NCBI GenBank assembly: GCA_011319805.1 | Contig: SJRY01000248.1 | Coordinates: 1 to 64,000 of the forward strand | Origin: Macrocybe gigantea | Lineage: Eukaryota; Basidiomycota; Agaricomycetes; Agaricales; Callistosporiaceae | DNA length: 64,000 nt | Direction: 5' to 3' | In this document: in pieces, positions 10,919 to 22,748 of the stretch | How the letters are laid out: each line of letters begins with the position of its first letter | Position numbering within the stretch: the stretch's first letter is position 1 | Made by a program: the position numbers and the translations under genes | Notes under the pieces: model-generated | What the model was told of the DNA's origin: nothing | Seen by the model: only the letters and a program-made list of their open reading frames with translations | The model's database searches: none

Positions 10919-10978
10919 CGCCTCGGCAATTGTGGCTGACTTTCCATTTCTCAAAGAAAGTCAGTCTTTTGCCGAGCG
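10919..10978 (+). other. Two-tier inverted repeat / 3'-UTR hairpin
   Basis: Outer arms CTCGGCAA (10922-10929) and TTGCCGAG (10969-10976) enclose inner arms CTGACTTTC (10936-10944) and GAAAGTCAG (10956-10964), with an 11-nt loop. Both stems are perfect, and outward pairing continues imperfectly (TTGCG against CGTAA). It begins 20 nt after the Hva1 stop codon, so it would fold in that mRNA's 3' UTR. Confidence 0.65.
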
Positions 10979-13892
10979 TAACACGAAAAAAGATTCGTCT
11001 GCCAGGGCTGTCCTAATAAATTTTCAAGTCTTTTCCTTCCAAATGGGAGCAGTAGCAGCGAGATAATTGGAGTAGTGACGTTACCTGTTCGTCCCAGACT
11101 TGGAACGCAGACCAAACCGACGGATGACTTGCTACCAGCCTCACTGCCAAATACGAGAGATACAGAGACATCGTTTGAGAACGGTAGGATGTGGCCAAAT
11201 GAGACGCATCCCACATCTCAGCTGCTCTTTTGGTGGACCAGCATGTTCTGCTCTCTTTGCTTCACTATTTTTCCCTTGACTACTCGTCCTACAATCGAAC
11301 GAAAGGCAGCAGGATGCAACAATATGGCGAGTCGTTCACGCACCCACAAGCAAAATGGTTCGTTCTATGATTTCTGAAGACTGTATATTCTCATCAGAAT
11401 AACGCTCATAGATCATCGTTTGCTCCAGTTCAATGGGCGAGTTCCTTGCCAATGTTTCCAGCACCGCTCAGGAAGGGAGAGCCTCTCTACACCATGAGCC
11501 CTGAACTAGTTCATAAGTCGGTAGTCCAGTGAATAAAAAGCAGAAGGCCGCTTAGAATAGATGACCCTGGCGCAATGCGTCACTCCAGTCCCTTTCCGAA
11601 CGCCGACGAACTGTGCCCTAGACACATGTGGATGTCTTCGCAATGCACAATTCCTTGAGTGCCGCCATCGGAACGCCCATCATGCAATTGCTTCATGGAC
11701 GTGTTTTTAATTGGACTCCATTTTCTTTTTCGAACTAGTATTACTCGATCTTTCCGTTCAGACCACACTCTGACAGGTTATTTCCGCCGTAGACGAGAAG
11801 GCGACACGATGCGCGTAGAAGCGGCCCAATTAAGATTTGCTGATACTCTAGCCTATTAAGAATCATCGCAGGGCGTTATGTTGAACGCTACGGGCAGAAG
11901 TAAATGTCAAGGAAAGCGTATAGTATTTGCTTCAAGTATTATAATCTCTCCTTTGCTTGACGTACAGGACGTGTAGGACTACTAGTACACCACTGAAGAG
12001 GCTCGAAGCCGGTTCCGAGAGGAGATAAGCGTACGGGCACGTCACCAGCAAAAAAAAAAAGAAAAAAAAAAGATATGATCATCAGCAAGCGGCTGACAGC
12101 ATGGCGCCAAGACTTAAGATCTGAAGAGAGTGCCGCCTGCAGCTCGGAGCGGCGTGGCGGCAAGCATGGACGTAGCTATCGGAACATTATCGGACACAAA
12201 TGTTGCAGCCAGAGTGATTTATGTAAATGAGGCTGTCACTGAGATAAGGCGAGGGAGGAAAGATGTTAATGAAGACTTGAGGGCGCCCACATGCATGCAG
12301 CAGGTGGTCGAATTCCCTGGCTGACGAAGCTAAGGGGTCCCGACGAAACAGGACCGCCCATCGCTTGAGAGCCATGCCATGGGAGCTCGCTCTAAACGTT
12401 TGTGATCATCCACATCTCCCTTTGCCCATCATCGTCTAGGTAATGGGAGTGATCAGAAAACCCAATCATGCGCATATCCTGGATCCGGATGTCAAGCGGC
12501 CACGCAAGGCGGAAGCAAAAAAAGTAAATCAAAATTCCAAGTCGTTTGTCACGCGAAGAAATTAGGGCGACAATCTCAATGGGCGTGAGGCATGTCGCAA
12601 TTGCACTGGATCCGTATTCCTCGCACGCTCCAGTCAAGTCTTATCCAGCCAAACATGTGACACACAAGACGGCTACAGCCAAAGGGTCCATGGTTCGTGC
12701 TTGCAAAGGGAAGGACTGATACGTGACGAGGAAAAAAAAGGGTGCTGAGTGGAAACGCCAATGAGAAGCAAGGTGAGAACGTTCTCTTTCCTTTTCCGGC
12801 ATCTTCACGGTAGCTGGCGTGGGCAGGCACCCTCATCGCAGCCGTTAAAGGCATCCTCCAGTCTTCTGCCTAGTCTCTGTATAGCCTGTCCGGGGATTCT
12901 ATGACAGAGAAGATAAAAACAGAAAAAAAATCAAGTACAGTGGTTACCGTGCCAGAGGATCGGATCCATGCCATCGATCCTGCGATGGCGGTGTCAAGGA
13001 GGTAGGATGGTGCCGATCAGTGGCATTTTCTTGCTGGGAATGCTGAACGATGAGGTGGACAGGGACGTACACAATAAACATGAATGCTACAGCCAGCGCG
13101 ACAGATTCTTGGACATGTCGCTCAAAAGCAGGGCGAAATCGCCGGACTTGCAATATGACCGGAAGGAGCTTTCCGTCACGGACTAGCTAAGGTTGTGTTG
13201 TGGAGAAATGCCTTCGGGATGACGGCACCAGGGGAAGCCGCATTGCATGGGCTCAGTTGACGTTGACAAGCCTGTCCGCTCCATCTGGTTTAGCGTCCAG
13301 TACAGTACGTCGTCGTAACCGCCGTTGGCGTTGAGCCGGCGGAATGGTAGTAGAAGGACTAGACCGCTTGTTGAAGGCACGACGGCCATTTGTTCCCAAC
13401 GTCAGTGAACTACCGCGTGATCTTGCGTGAGTTGACAGGTCGTAAGATGTTCAAAGGCTTCGGCGTCGGCCCTGCTTAGTCCTTCCCATGGAAAACGCCT
13501 ATTCCTCTTCTTTCCTTATTGCTTTGATTCTTGTCAGCTTGCGCCTCTGTCATGACTGGCAGGAACCCAATGAGCGAGAAATGGAGCCTCATGCAAGTAA
13601 TTGGCGAGGTTTTCTCCGCTTCTGCGAATGAGTGTCCACGAATAAAATGTTCCTAGTCATTAATGGTAGATTGAAACAATTCAATGAGTACACCAGAGTA
13701 AGTCGACGATCGGTCCAGAGGCCAGTTGAATGTCGCAGACGAAGCCAATGACGGAACACGTGCTTCGCGTTACTGCAGCGCCACCAGTGATCCTCTTTGG
13801 GGAAACCGCATCACAGAGCAAGCAGTCCGGCTTGCCATGTCCGAATCTCTGGCTCGTTGCTAAACACAACATTCGCGAACCGAAAACCGCAA
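10979..13892. other. 2.9-kb gene-poor region
   Basis: No frame here carries a family motif, and the longest overlapping frames on both strands look like chance. A short A-rich tract lies at 12050-12072. The last 200 bp, before the acyltransferase ATG at 13893, should hold that gene's promoter. I see no transposon ends. Confidence 0.5.
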
Positions 13893-16760
13893 ATGAACGG
13901 CGACCGAGTTGAACTGAAGGCAAAAATCTCACAAGCACCACCTTCTGACTTGCCAGAGTCATCCTCACACACCTATCTACCGTTACACTACGAAACACAC
14001 GAACATCCGCCGCGTTCAGAGCCGCGACGGATGCGGTTAGTCGATTTAACGGTTCCAGTGCCGACTTCGGAGTCGAAAGTTCCTTTGGATCAGCCGAAAC
14101 CGCCTGAGAGATGGGGGACACTCGAATTCAAGTTTTACTATGTCGTGGCATGTGTCGTAGTGCCTACAATGGCTTGGATACCGGTCTCGTTGAGCTCAAG
14201 TGCGTTGTTGTGTTGTGCTTCGATTTTTCCTTACTGGAATGTCCTTTGGTATTGCTATTCCAAGGTTCACATCAGAATTACCAACTATACCAACCGAAGC
14301 TGTCTCCTGGATGGATTTTCTACCGGAAAATCGTAAGCCTACTCTATCAGAGCCAAGCCCGAACGAGAATCAATGACATCTTTCTGTGGTCATAGGACAA
14401 CAGCGACGTGCAATATCGTTCTTTTCGAAATAACATTCCAATCCTTACTGTCCTCGCATGCGTATATCTCTTTGCGAAGTCCGTCCGGCAATCCTTGATA
14501 GCTAAACGGCCAGACGACAGAATATACCAAATTCCAACCAGCCTAGCTTTTTCTTTACTTATGCTCTTTGGCTTGCACGGCGCAAGCACCATTAAGATTC
14601 TGGTCATAGTGGCTATTAACTATATTATCGCCGTATCGTTCAAGGGTTCCAGATTGGGCCCGGCATTGACATGGTTGTTCAACGGCGCTGTCTTGTTTGC
14701 AAACGATAGGTATAATGGATATAGATTTGGAGAGATTTTACCCTCATTGGAGATTTTTGTGAGTCTGTTCCTCTGCTAATTAAACCATTGAAAGCCGGTG
14801 ATAGAATTCGATATCCAGGACACATACCCAGGATACTATCCCCGCTGGCACATCAGCTTTAATATTACGATGCTCAGATTAGTATCCTTCAACATGGATT
14901 ATTATTGGGCATTCAGAAGCAAGGCTCCGCGGGAGGTTAGTGTCTCTTCGATGTTCTCGCCCACTTTCGTCGGGGGTGCCTGATCATCTCGATATCATCT
15001 AGTCCGGCTCCAAAGCTATGTCTTATAAGGAACGGATCTCAACACCTCACCCAATGACAGCATATTCAGCCGTTAACTATCTCAGCTATGTGCTATACCC
15101 ACCTCTCTATATCGCCGGGCCAATCATTACTTTCAACGACTATCTTTGGCAGGTACGATCTTGCTTCTTTTTCTTCCCCTAGCGTTCTGATCGCTCGTCT
15201 CTAGCACCGCAAGCCTCTTCGCATATCGGGGCGAACTGTACTCCTCTACTTTCTAAGGTTGTTAGGGACAGTTCTCGTCATGGAGATAATCCTCCATTTC
15301 ATGTACGTCGTCGCCATCAAGGATCGAAAAGCATGGGTCGGCGACTCTCCAGCTGAGATAAGCATGATTGGTTTCTGGAACCTGATGATAGTTTGGCTCA
15401 AGGTCAGTCTGCCTTTTGCCCGTCTTTTCTCGGCTGTCATCCATTCCCGCCCTGGTTGGTAACATTCACGGTGTATCTCCATAAAGATAAAGGAGACTAA
15501 AGGACATTTGTTTGTCCTTTGCTTCTTGGTTGGATGTTTTCCGTCTGATTCACAGACCGCTTCTCGCCAGGGTTAACGGGCCGCGATGCTCTCGCACTTC
15601 ACAACGCACGCGCTGAAACTGATTGTCTGCTTCTTTTTCACCTTCCCATCAAACGCGGCCACGATGTATCCTCCAGCTCCTGATACCTTGGCGATTTTTC
15701 AGGCTGTGGGCGCTTATGGACGACATCGACCCTCCGGAAAACATGGTGCGCTGCATGGCAAATAATTATTCCGCCCTTGGGTTTTGGCGAAGTTGGCACC
15801 GCAGCTACAACCTTTGGATTATCCGGTAATGCCTCCGATTTTTTTTTTTGGGAGGGGCGTACAAACTCATGTCCACCGTTTCTGTCGATTTCGATTCAGC
15901 TACATCTACATCCCTCTCGGGGGTGCAAAAAATCTAATTTTGAACACCATCCTCGTATTTTCGTTTGTCGCGCTATGGCATGACCTTACCTTCCGCTTGC
16001 TGGCGTGGGGTTGGCTTGTCAGCCTGTTCATCCTACCCGAGCTGCTTGCGACATATCTTCTCCCTGCGTCACAGGTGAGTTTGTCCAATCGTGGTCGTTT
16101 GCTGTTAACGGATTCATTGACCTTCGAATTTGCTTCCGCTCACGTGAAATCGAAAACCATTGAACCTGCATCTCTTTCTTATTATGCGACCCTTGCCCTC
16201 CTGCGATTCTTTTCTCATGACATGATCACCCCCCTTCTTCGCGACCGTATCCGGAATTGCGTCTTGACCGTCTTCGACGTGACGCCCGGAAATAGTATGA
16301 TTCAAAGCCATGGTATAGACACGTGTGCGCATTAGGAGCGGTGTTGACCATCCTCCTCATGATGACTGCCAACCTTGTCGGCTTTGTCATCGGCACGGAC
16401 GGAATTCAATTCCTCGTCCAGGAGCTTTTCGGATCTCTGGCCGGTCAGTCTTTAGTCCGTTGCCCTGTTTCGGAACGACGCTTCGCTTCCACGCCTTGTT
16501 GAGTTTTTGAGTAAACTGACATAACATTCTTTTGCACGCCAGGCGTTCGATTCCTGATCGGTGCCTTCGTCTGTCTGTTCATCGGAGCGCAGCTTATGTT
16601 TGAATATCGGTGAGGACTTGCATCATCGACAGCATTTTTCTCATTATGACTGATGTTTATGTCATTCCCCTTCCGGGCAATCTAACTCCTTTTGCTCTTT
16701 TCTATGCATCCGATTTGCAGGGCGGAAGAGAGAAGACACGGAATTTATCGCAGGTGCTGA
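13893..16760 (+). CDS. GUP1: GUP1-type MBOAT O-acyltransferase
   Basis: Eleven exons: 13893-14199, 14265-14332, 14396-14758, 14795-14935, 15003-15152, 15205-15402, 15677-15825, 15900-16074, 16296-16443, 16543-16609 and 16721-16760. They join in phase to 601 residues with no frame break. Family blocks run the whole length: [84 protein letters not shown], and ALWHDLTF with the MBOAT active-site His at residue 486. It ends HGIYR plus RRC-like residues, as yeast Gup1 does. Gup1 is an ER multi-pass enzyme that remodels GPI anchors by acylating lyso-GPI. Intron 3 is only 36 nt; introns 6 and 8 are 274 and 221 nt. Confidence 0.95.
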
Positions 16761-17985
16761 GAATGGTATAGAGGTACTAGGAGATCTGAACAGCCAGACC
16801 ATCAGAGAGACCCTGAGCAGCCTGAATAACGGATTTGCTTTTGATGACTGCTCATGTCGAGCGCCGAGCCTGTACCGACTTGCTTCCCGCCAGGTGTCGC
16901 CAAAGGATGGTTGGCTTCAGCCAACCTTTCAAAATGGCATGTCGTTTCGTCCTTCCTTACAGCCTTTATACATCAATCAGACAAATCCGCTTTTACGCTT
17001 CGCGATGGACATCATCAATCAACACCCTTTTTTTCCCTCTTCACCTCCTGATTTTACCGAACAAGCACAGACGCTCTTGTCCCCCATATCCTCCACGTGA
17101 CTATGCTCTGCGTGCTATGTAATGCAATTGCCAATTGCCAGTCCTCCGCTCCAAAAGTGCCAGGCATTTGTCGGGAACGGTTTCATTTCTGCTGTCCCGA
17201 CTAGTATATATGAAAACTGACTTGTATTACGGAAAAAGCGGAATAAAGTATCAAACGTCGCATTCTAGCCTAAGTGAAGCTGACGTCCATGCACGATCAA
17301 CGGACATTCGACAGGAGACCGACCATCATGAACATAGTATCGTTATCATGAGATAGTCCAAAGCGCTTGGACACTTCAACCAGTTTTCTGCAGTGCTTGC
17401 CATAGTCGTCAGTCTCCAACCTTTCTCTGAACGGTCCGCCTCCACCGATCCAAATTCGCCTGTTCAGATCGATTTGATAGGTACTTTATGCCAACCATAT
17501 CCATATATGTAAACCCTCAATTTCTCAGCTGCTCCGTGAGTAATCGGTTACAAATTTAATCGAGAACGGTGGTCTGAAATACAAAATCGAAAAAGTACAA
17601 CACGTGGTTTCCAACCGATTTTCCAGACTATCGTTTAGACAAAAAATGAGGTCCAAAAAGGCTGTTACCGACGGAGTGCGACCCTCACAACCCTTTCCCC
17701 TCAATCCCGGATTTTGGACAAAGCGGAGGGACAGGATTTCGAAGGAAAAGGACCCTTTTTAATTGATCTCATCTTCCCCCCCTCCAGCCTGCTCGCCCAC
17801 ACATCCTCTTCTCCTTCCTCTCTTGGAATGATTCTTTCGTTCCTCCTTGACCAGTAAAAAAGCGGCGCTCACGTCCTTTCTTCACGACCCATTGCCTTTT
17901 CGTCTTGTTTCGCATTTCACTTCACCTCCGTGTATCGGCACCGCATTCGCATTTCACTCGCAAGACTGACACGACTTGTACGAAC
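16761..17985. other. Intergenic; 3' flank of GUP1 and CT-rich promoter
   Basis: No gene supported. The stretch 17770-17960 is strongly pyrimidine-rich on the plus strand, typical of core promoters in these fungi, and leads into the FAD monooxygenase gene. Confidence 0.5.
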
Positions 17986-20081
17986 ATGGTATGCGTCGTG
18001 ATCTTATACTCTGCTGTCGACTATAGGCATTAAGTGCACTTCGCTGGACAGAACGCATTCCGACCACAGCAAGCTGCACTCCCCATAGACTTCCTAATCG
18101 TCGGCGCTGGCATAGCTGGCCTCTCGTGTGCCATCGCTCTCCGTAGAGTGGGACACAGAGTGCTCGTAGTGGAGCGTGAACGCTCTATTGATACCAAAGT
18201 GAGCAATAGCTATCTTGGAGTGACACAGGTCCTCAATCTGTTGCACAACCTCTCTGCGCGTTAGGATTCCGGAGGCGTTCGCATGGCGCCCAACCTTGCA
18301 AAAATCCTATACCACTGGGGCTTGAAGGATGACCTGCTATCGATATCGGTCAAATCTCAAGCCATCGATCTGCACCTTTGTACGTCCCCCTGACACCTTT
18401 TTCCTTTTTGTTTGGAGATATCACCTGCTCATGAATGTATATGTTCTAGTCGAGACCGGGGAGCGTCTGGGAACACATATTTGGGATGAGGAAATGTTGC
18501 GCGAAACACGAGGGGAATTCCTTGTCACACACGTAAGATTTTATTTTATTTTATTTTTCTTGAAATTCCTTTTTTGTTCTTCCCTCTCCCCGCTGTATTG
18601 TCATGACTCGTGCTCGCTCCACGAGGCATTCCCTATTCACACTGCCTGGGAATTGTCTTACTGATGAATTCATCGTCTTTTAGTATGAGGATCTTCGAAC
18701 GCTGTTGTACAAGGCTGCAGTCTCACACGGCGCGACTATCCGGTTCAACTCCCTGGTGACATCCATAGACCCCGACGCATCGGCAGCCAAGCTAGCGTCA
18801 GGGGAAACTCTGCGGGCTGACGTTATTGTTGGCGCTGACGGTGTTCACGGTCTATCACGTAAACTTGTCATGAGCGAAGATGAGGCGGAAGAGGAGGTCG
18901 AAGAGGCTAGAGTGAATCTGTACAGGTAAGAGACAATGTAGGCTCGGAGTAAGCTTGACGCTGACAACAGCAATGTCTTGTTATATTTGAATTTCATCCA
19001 GTATGACGATACCCCAAGAAGCAATGCAGCGAGACCCGGATTTGAAAACGCTTTTGAATCAAAAATTTGTAAGTCTTGGGAACGCATTCGTCTGTTTCTT
19101 TATCGGCCGTTAAGGGGCTGAATTTGTCCATCTCATTTCATAGGTATCGATGATTACTTGGTTCGGTCATCAACATTGTGCACTAGGCTTCCCTCTTGTT
19201 CGTATCACGTTTCTTTTGTCTACGGAACTTGGGAGATTGATACGGCGCCCGGCCTCTATTGCAGGGTGGTAGGAAAGACTTTGGACTAATATTGTATGTC
19301 CCCCGCGACGGCAAGGAGCGTGATTGGTACACACCCGTCTCCAAATCTGCCCTGCTCAAATTGGCGGAGCCATGTGAGATCAGGTAAGCCGTCGACTCTG
19401 CATTTCGTCTGGCCCAAAGGTTACGAACATCCATTTGTCAGGGTGCAAAAGCTTCTCCAACTCGCCACCGGCATCGTCTGCGTACCGGTAGACAACCATA
19501 TAGAGCTGGAGAACTGGGTACACGACAGCGGCAGACTACTAGCCATCGGCGACGCTGCTCATCCTATAACGGTGTGTCCCGTGTCGATTGACTTCAAATT
19601 TTCCTATGACTAATGCGAAATATTGCAGCCGGCCGGTATCCAACAATCAGCCATGGCACTAGAGGACGGCGCAGTGCTCGCCAAGCTGTTCTCGCACCTC
19701 CGAACGCGCGATCAAATCACCAACTTCCTCTACGCCTTCCAGGACCTCCGCCAACCGCGGTGTGCGGGCGCGGTGAAGAAAGAAGCGACTGACGTCGCAT
19801 TCATGGCCCTTCCACGAGGGGAAATATTTGAAGGTCGTAATCAGGCCATGCGAGCGAAGAGAGATGCCGGGTTGGACATCTTTGACGCGGGCGCGGGGGA
19901 AGATGAGACGCCGCAGTGGGTCGAAATTAAGGAGATATTCGGCTACGACGCGGAGGATGAGGCTGATAACTGGTGGGTCGAATGGGGTCTGCTGCGTGAG
20001 CGAGCGAAAGGCACCGAGCTCTCGATGAACTTCCTGAACAATGTAAAGGTGGAGCACGAGGTGGGTCTCGATTCAGAATGA
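17986..20081 (+). CDS. FAD-dependent monooxygenase (salicylate-hydroxylase-like), intact copy
   Basis: Exons end/start at 18198/18265, 18379/18450, 18532/18684, 18925/19002, 19068/19144, 19197/19265, 19383/19442 and 19571/19629, with the stop at 20081; about 475 residues. All three flavin motifs are present: DFLIVGAGIAGLS (GxGxxG), VIVGADGVHG, and LLAIGDAAHP followed by GIQQSAMALEDGAVL. These group-A monooxygenases use NAD(P)H and O2 to hydroxylate aromatic or terpenoid substrates; the substrate here is unknown. The 5' end is unsettled. The ATG at 17986 is followed at once by an intron-like GTATGC...CTATAG, but the phase into the first coding block (about 18034) does not close. It has an inverted paralogue at 24190-26440 with the same exon pattern. 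Confidence 0.85.
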
Positions 20082-20586
20082 ATGTTTGCCCAACCCCTCC
20101 CGCCCCTTCCTTCCGCTTCCTTCCGCATTAGATTTTCTGTTGCGCTGTGTTATATGATTTAATGATACGATACCCCTTTCCATGAAGGATCCACCTCCTG
20201 CTTCCGAACTGCCGAAATTGGTCTCGCCCGCTTCAAATGTGCATTGAGGAGTGCTGTCAGTGCCTAGGATCATCCGCCTGCGTCTCTTTCTATCCCTCGA
20301 TACCGAATCTGCACAAACATCATACCATCTGAAAGGATTTACGGACGATGGACATGTATTTTTTTTTCCCTTCCTCTCATCTCACATCTTTTTCTGTGTT
20401 TTTAACTAGCGAATCGTGAATTCGTGATCAAACTATGTATATTCCCAACAGATCTGGTATATAAGGCGAAATACAGGTCTTGCATACAAAGGGTTGTCTG
20501 AGGCATAGCAGTTCATAAACCAGGCATTGGGTCAAAGGTCGTCCTCTGACCCCGTCGGCTTCGTTGCGCTCATCGTTTATTCCGCG
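20082..20586. other. Convergent spacer
   Basis: 3' flanks of the monooxygenase gene and of the charged-repeat gene. Contains a T-run at 20358-20367 and no frame worth calling. Confidence 0.5.
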
Positions 20587-22748
20587 TCATGCGGCGGTGC
20601 TTCCGTGAACTGAGAAGACCTCTTGGAATCGCGATCGTGATCCATGGGGGTATGGCCTGGGTGGGGGTATCATTAACGGCACCATGTCATCTATGCCCGG
20701 CTGACCTTCCGGATGACGGGCAACATCGCCCTGTCGGGACTCCCGACGCGACCTGCGCCGCCGCCGCCGCCCGTCGTCATCATCGCCACGGGAGTCTTCC
20801 GGGTCCGGGTAGGGGATATACGTGGGCGACATCGCGGCGCCGAGGGCGTGGGCACGCCAACATTTGGGACCGCCTCTGGCGACACCGGAGAGGGGGGAAC
20901 ATGCTGGACGTCCTGCGCGTCGTCGTGCTCCCCGACTTCCAACCCCCGTGACGATCGTGTCGCCGGTCGCCGTCATCGTCGTCGCGGCGATAATCGCGGT
21001 CTCGGTCGTCGTCGTAGCGGTGCCTCCTGTTACGCCGGCTGCTGCTGTAGTAGTACTCATCCTGCCGCGGATCGTAGTCTCGATACTCCCGCCTTCGCGC
21101 ACGATCGCGATCACGATCACGGTACCTGTCCCTGTCTTCGCGATCACGACCGTCGTCGTCGTTGTTGCCATCATCGCGGTGCGCGTCCTCTTCGCCACCG
21201 TCGTCGCTCCGATGGCGCTCTTTCTCCTGCCTTCGTGCGTCTCGCCTCCGATCGTCCCTGTCACGGTCTCTGTAGTAATCGTAGTAATCCCGGCCGTAGT
21301 ACTCGGGATCCGTCTGGCGACGATGACGGCGGCTTCGGTAATAGCCGTCGTCGTAGTCCCTATCGCGGTCGTGGCGGTAGCCATCGTATCCGTAGTAGCC
21401 CTCCATCCGATGTTGGTAATGCCGGTCGCGAGAGCGATAATAGTCGTAATACGCATCGTCACGATAGCGGTCGCGGCCAGCGTAATAATCCTCGTCCCGG
21501 TAACCTCTGTCTCTTTCTCTTTCTCTTTCTCTTTCTCTTCTGCGGCGACGATCTGGGTCGTCCAGGTCGTCTCGATCGCCGGATCGTTTCTTCTCTTCCC
21601 GTTCGCCGCGGTTCAAGTTAGAATCTTTCAAGTTAGAACTTCATACTTTCTCTGTCACGACAAGGCAGCCCGTGAGTAAGCAGTCAAGTCGTTTGGGCGA
21701 ACATTTCCTTTCAGCAACAACTTACTTCCGCGCTTCGCCTCCTATCTCTGTCACGACGATTATCATAATCCCTGGAAAGCGCGTATTCATCGTCACGTTT
21801 GTGCCGGGTAGGTTCCTGTGAGGGGGCAGGGAACAAAGAAAGAGCGCGGCGTGAGTCACGTTCTATTCTGCGCGCACCGGTTTCTCACAGAATGGGAACG
21901 GATGTGAGGGAGGACACGCTCACTTTGCGAGACTTTTCGTAATAATCATCATCCTTCCGCTTGCTGGGTTTCGAAGACGTGCCGGAACGGCTGACATCTG
22001 CTGGCGGGACAGGCCGATCTTGCAGCTGGACCGCGTGAGGGTAGCGACTGCCGCTCTCGCTGTTTGGCGGTCGGTGCGGCACAGACTGGTGTCTCTGCAA
22101 GAACGATAGAGTGAAACATCCCGGTCTGCATCAGAACAAGGTCAAAAGGAGGATCATATGGCTTGGGCGTACCTTGAGTGAACTGGGGCCGGAGTTGATC
22201 GGCGCGGAAGGATGGTCACTCAGGGACAGGTTCTCTATCGCAGCCTATTGGACATGGATTGAATTTCCATGTTTTGCAGAAAGAGTCGAAGTGAGATACC
22301 AAAACGTCTTCATAGAGTATTCTCGACCTGTCACGAAATTCCTCGACACCCAAACGTCCTTTCGTGATCTTGTTCGCGACGGGCGCGCTGCCGTACAATC
22401 TGCAGGGCAAAACGATGCCATCCACAGCTGAACTTGCATGGAGGGTATGACTACGAGGGACTCACTCTGCCCACCGATCGTCGTATATTCTCAGGGCGCT
22501 GGGATCCCTCACGCGCGAATGGTTCTGCGAAATGAGCTCCTTGACGCGGTTCAGATCGGTATGGCCCTCCTCGATCAGCTCGCTCCGTTCGGCGATCTCG
22601 ACGGACGAGTCGAGTATCTTTTCCTTCTTGCGCTGGAACAGCTTCGGCAGCCCGAACTTGAAGTTGCGCTGCTTGCCGGACGACGGCGGCGTCAGCGCGG
22701 GCGGCGGTGCGCGGGCGGCGGTGACCGCGGCGATGGCAACGTGTCCAT
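20587..22748 (-). CDS. Arg/Asp/Tyr-rich repeat protein, function unknown
   Basis: Exons about 22466-22748, 22173-22244, 21924-22094, 21726-21815 and 20587-21628. The N-terminus has a compact basic segment (FKFGLPKLFQRKKEKI) and an acidic helical stretch (VEIAERSELIEEG), then DPSALRIYDDRWAE. A long intrinsically disordered tail follows, packed with RE, RD, DRD and DYY repeats (RERERERERD, YYDYYRSRDR), and a Pro-rich end (PPPRPYPHG). RD/RE tails are common in splicing-associated proteins, but I see no RRM or zinc finger, so this is only a hint. Frame breaks are likely near 20845, at the C5 run 20943-20947, at the exon 4/5 junction, and near the start, so the ATG at 22748 is provisional. Confidence 0.6.
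21510..21539. repeat. TCTCTT hexanucleotide microsatellite inside coding sequence
   Basis: About five tandem TCTCTT units. Read on the minus strand they encode alternating Arg-Glu in the repeat protein, so length changes by whole units stay in frame. Confidence 0.8.

Noticed and set aside
13681..14121. 146-codon minus-strand frame
   Set aside because: It overlaps the GUP1 start and first exon on the other strand and has no family signal.
20713..21679. Long open frames (up to about 300 codons) on the plus strand opposite the charged-repeat gene
   Set aside because: They mirror low-complexity RD/RE codons and have no start context, splicing or motif. The minus strand carries a spliced gene across the same DNA.
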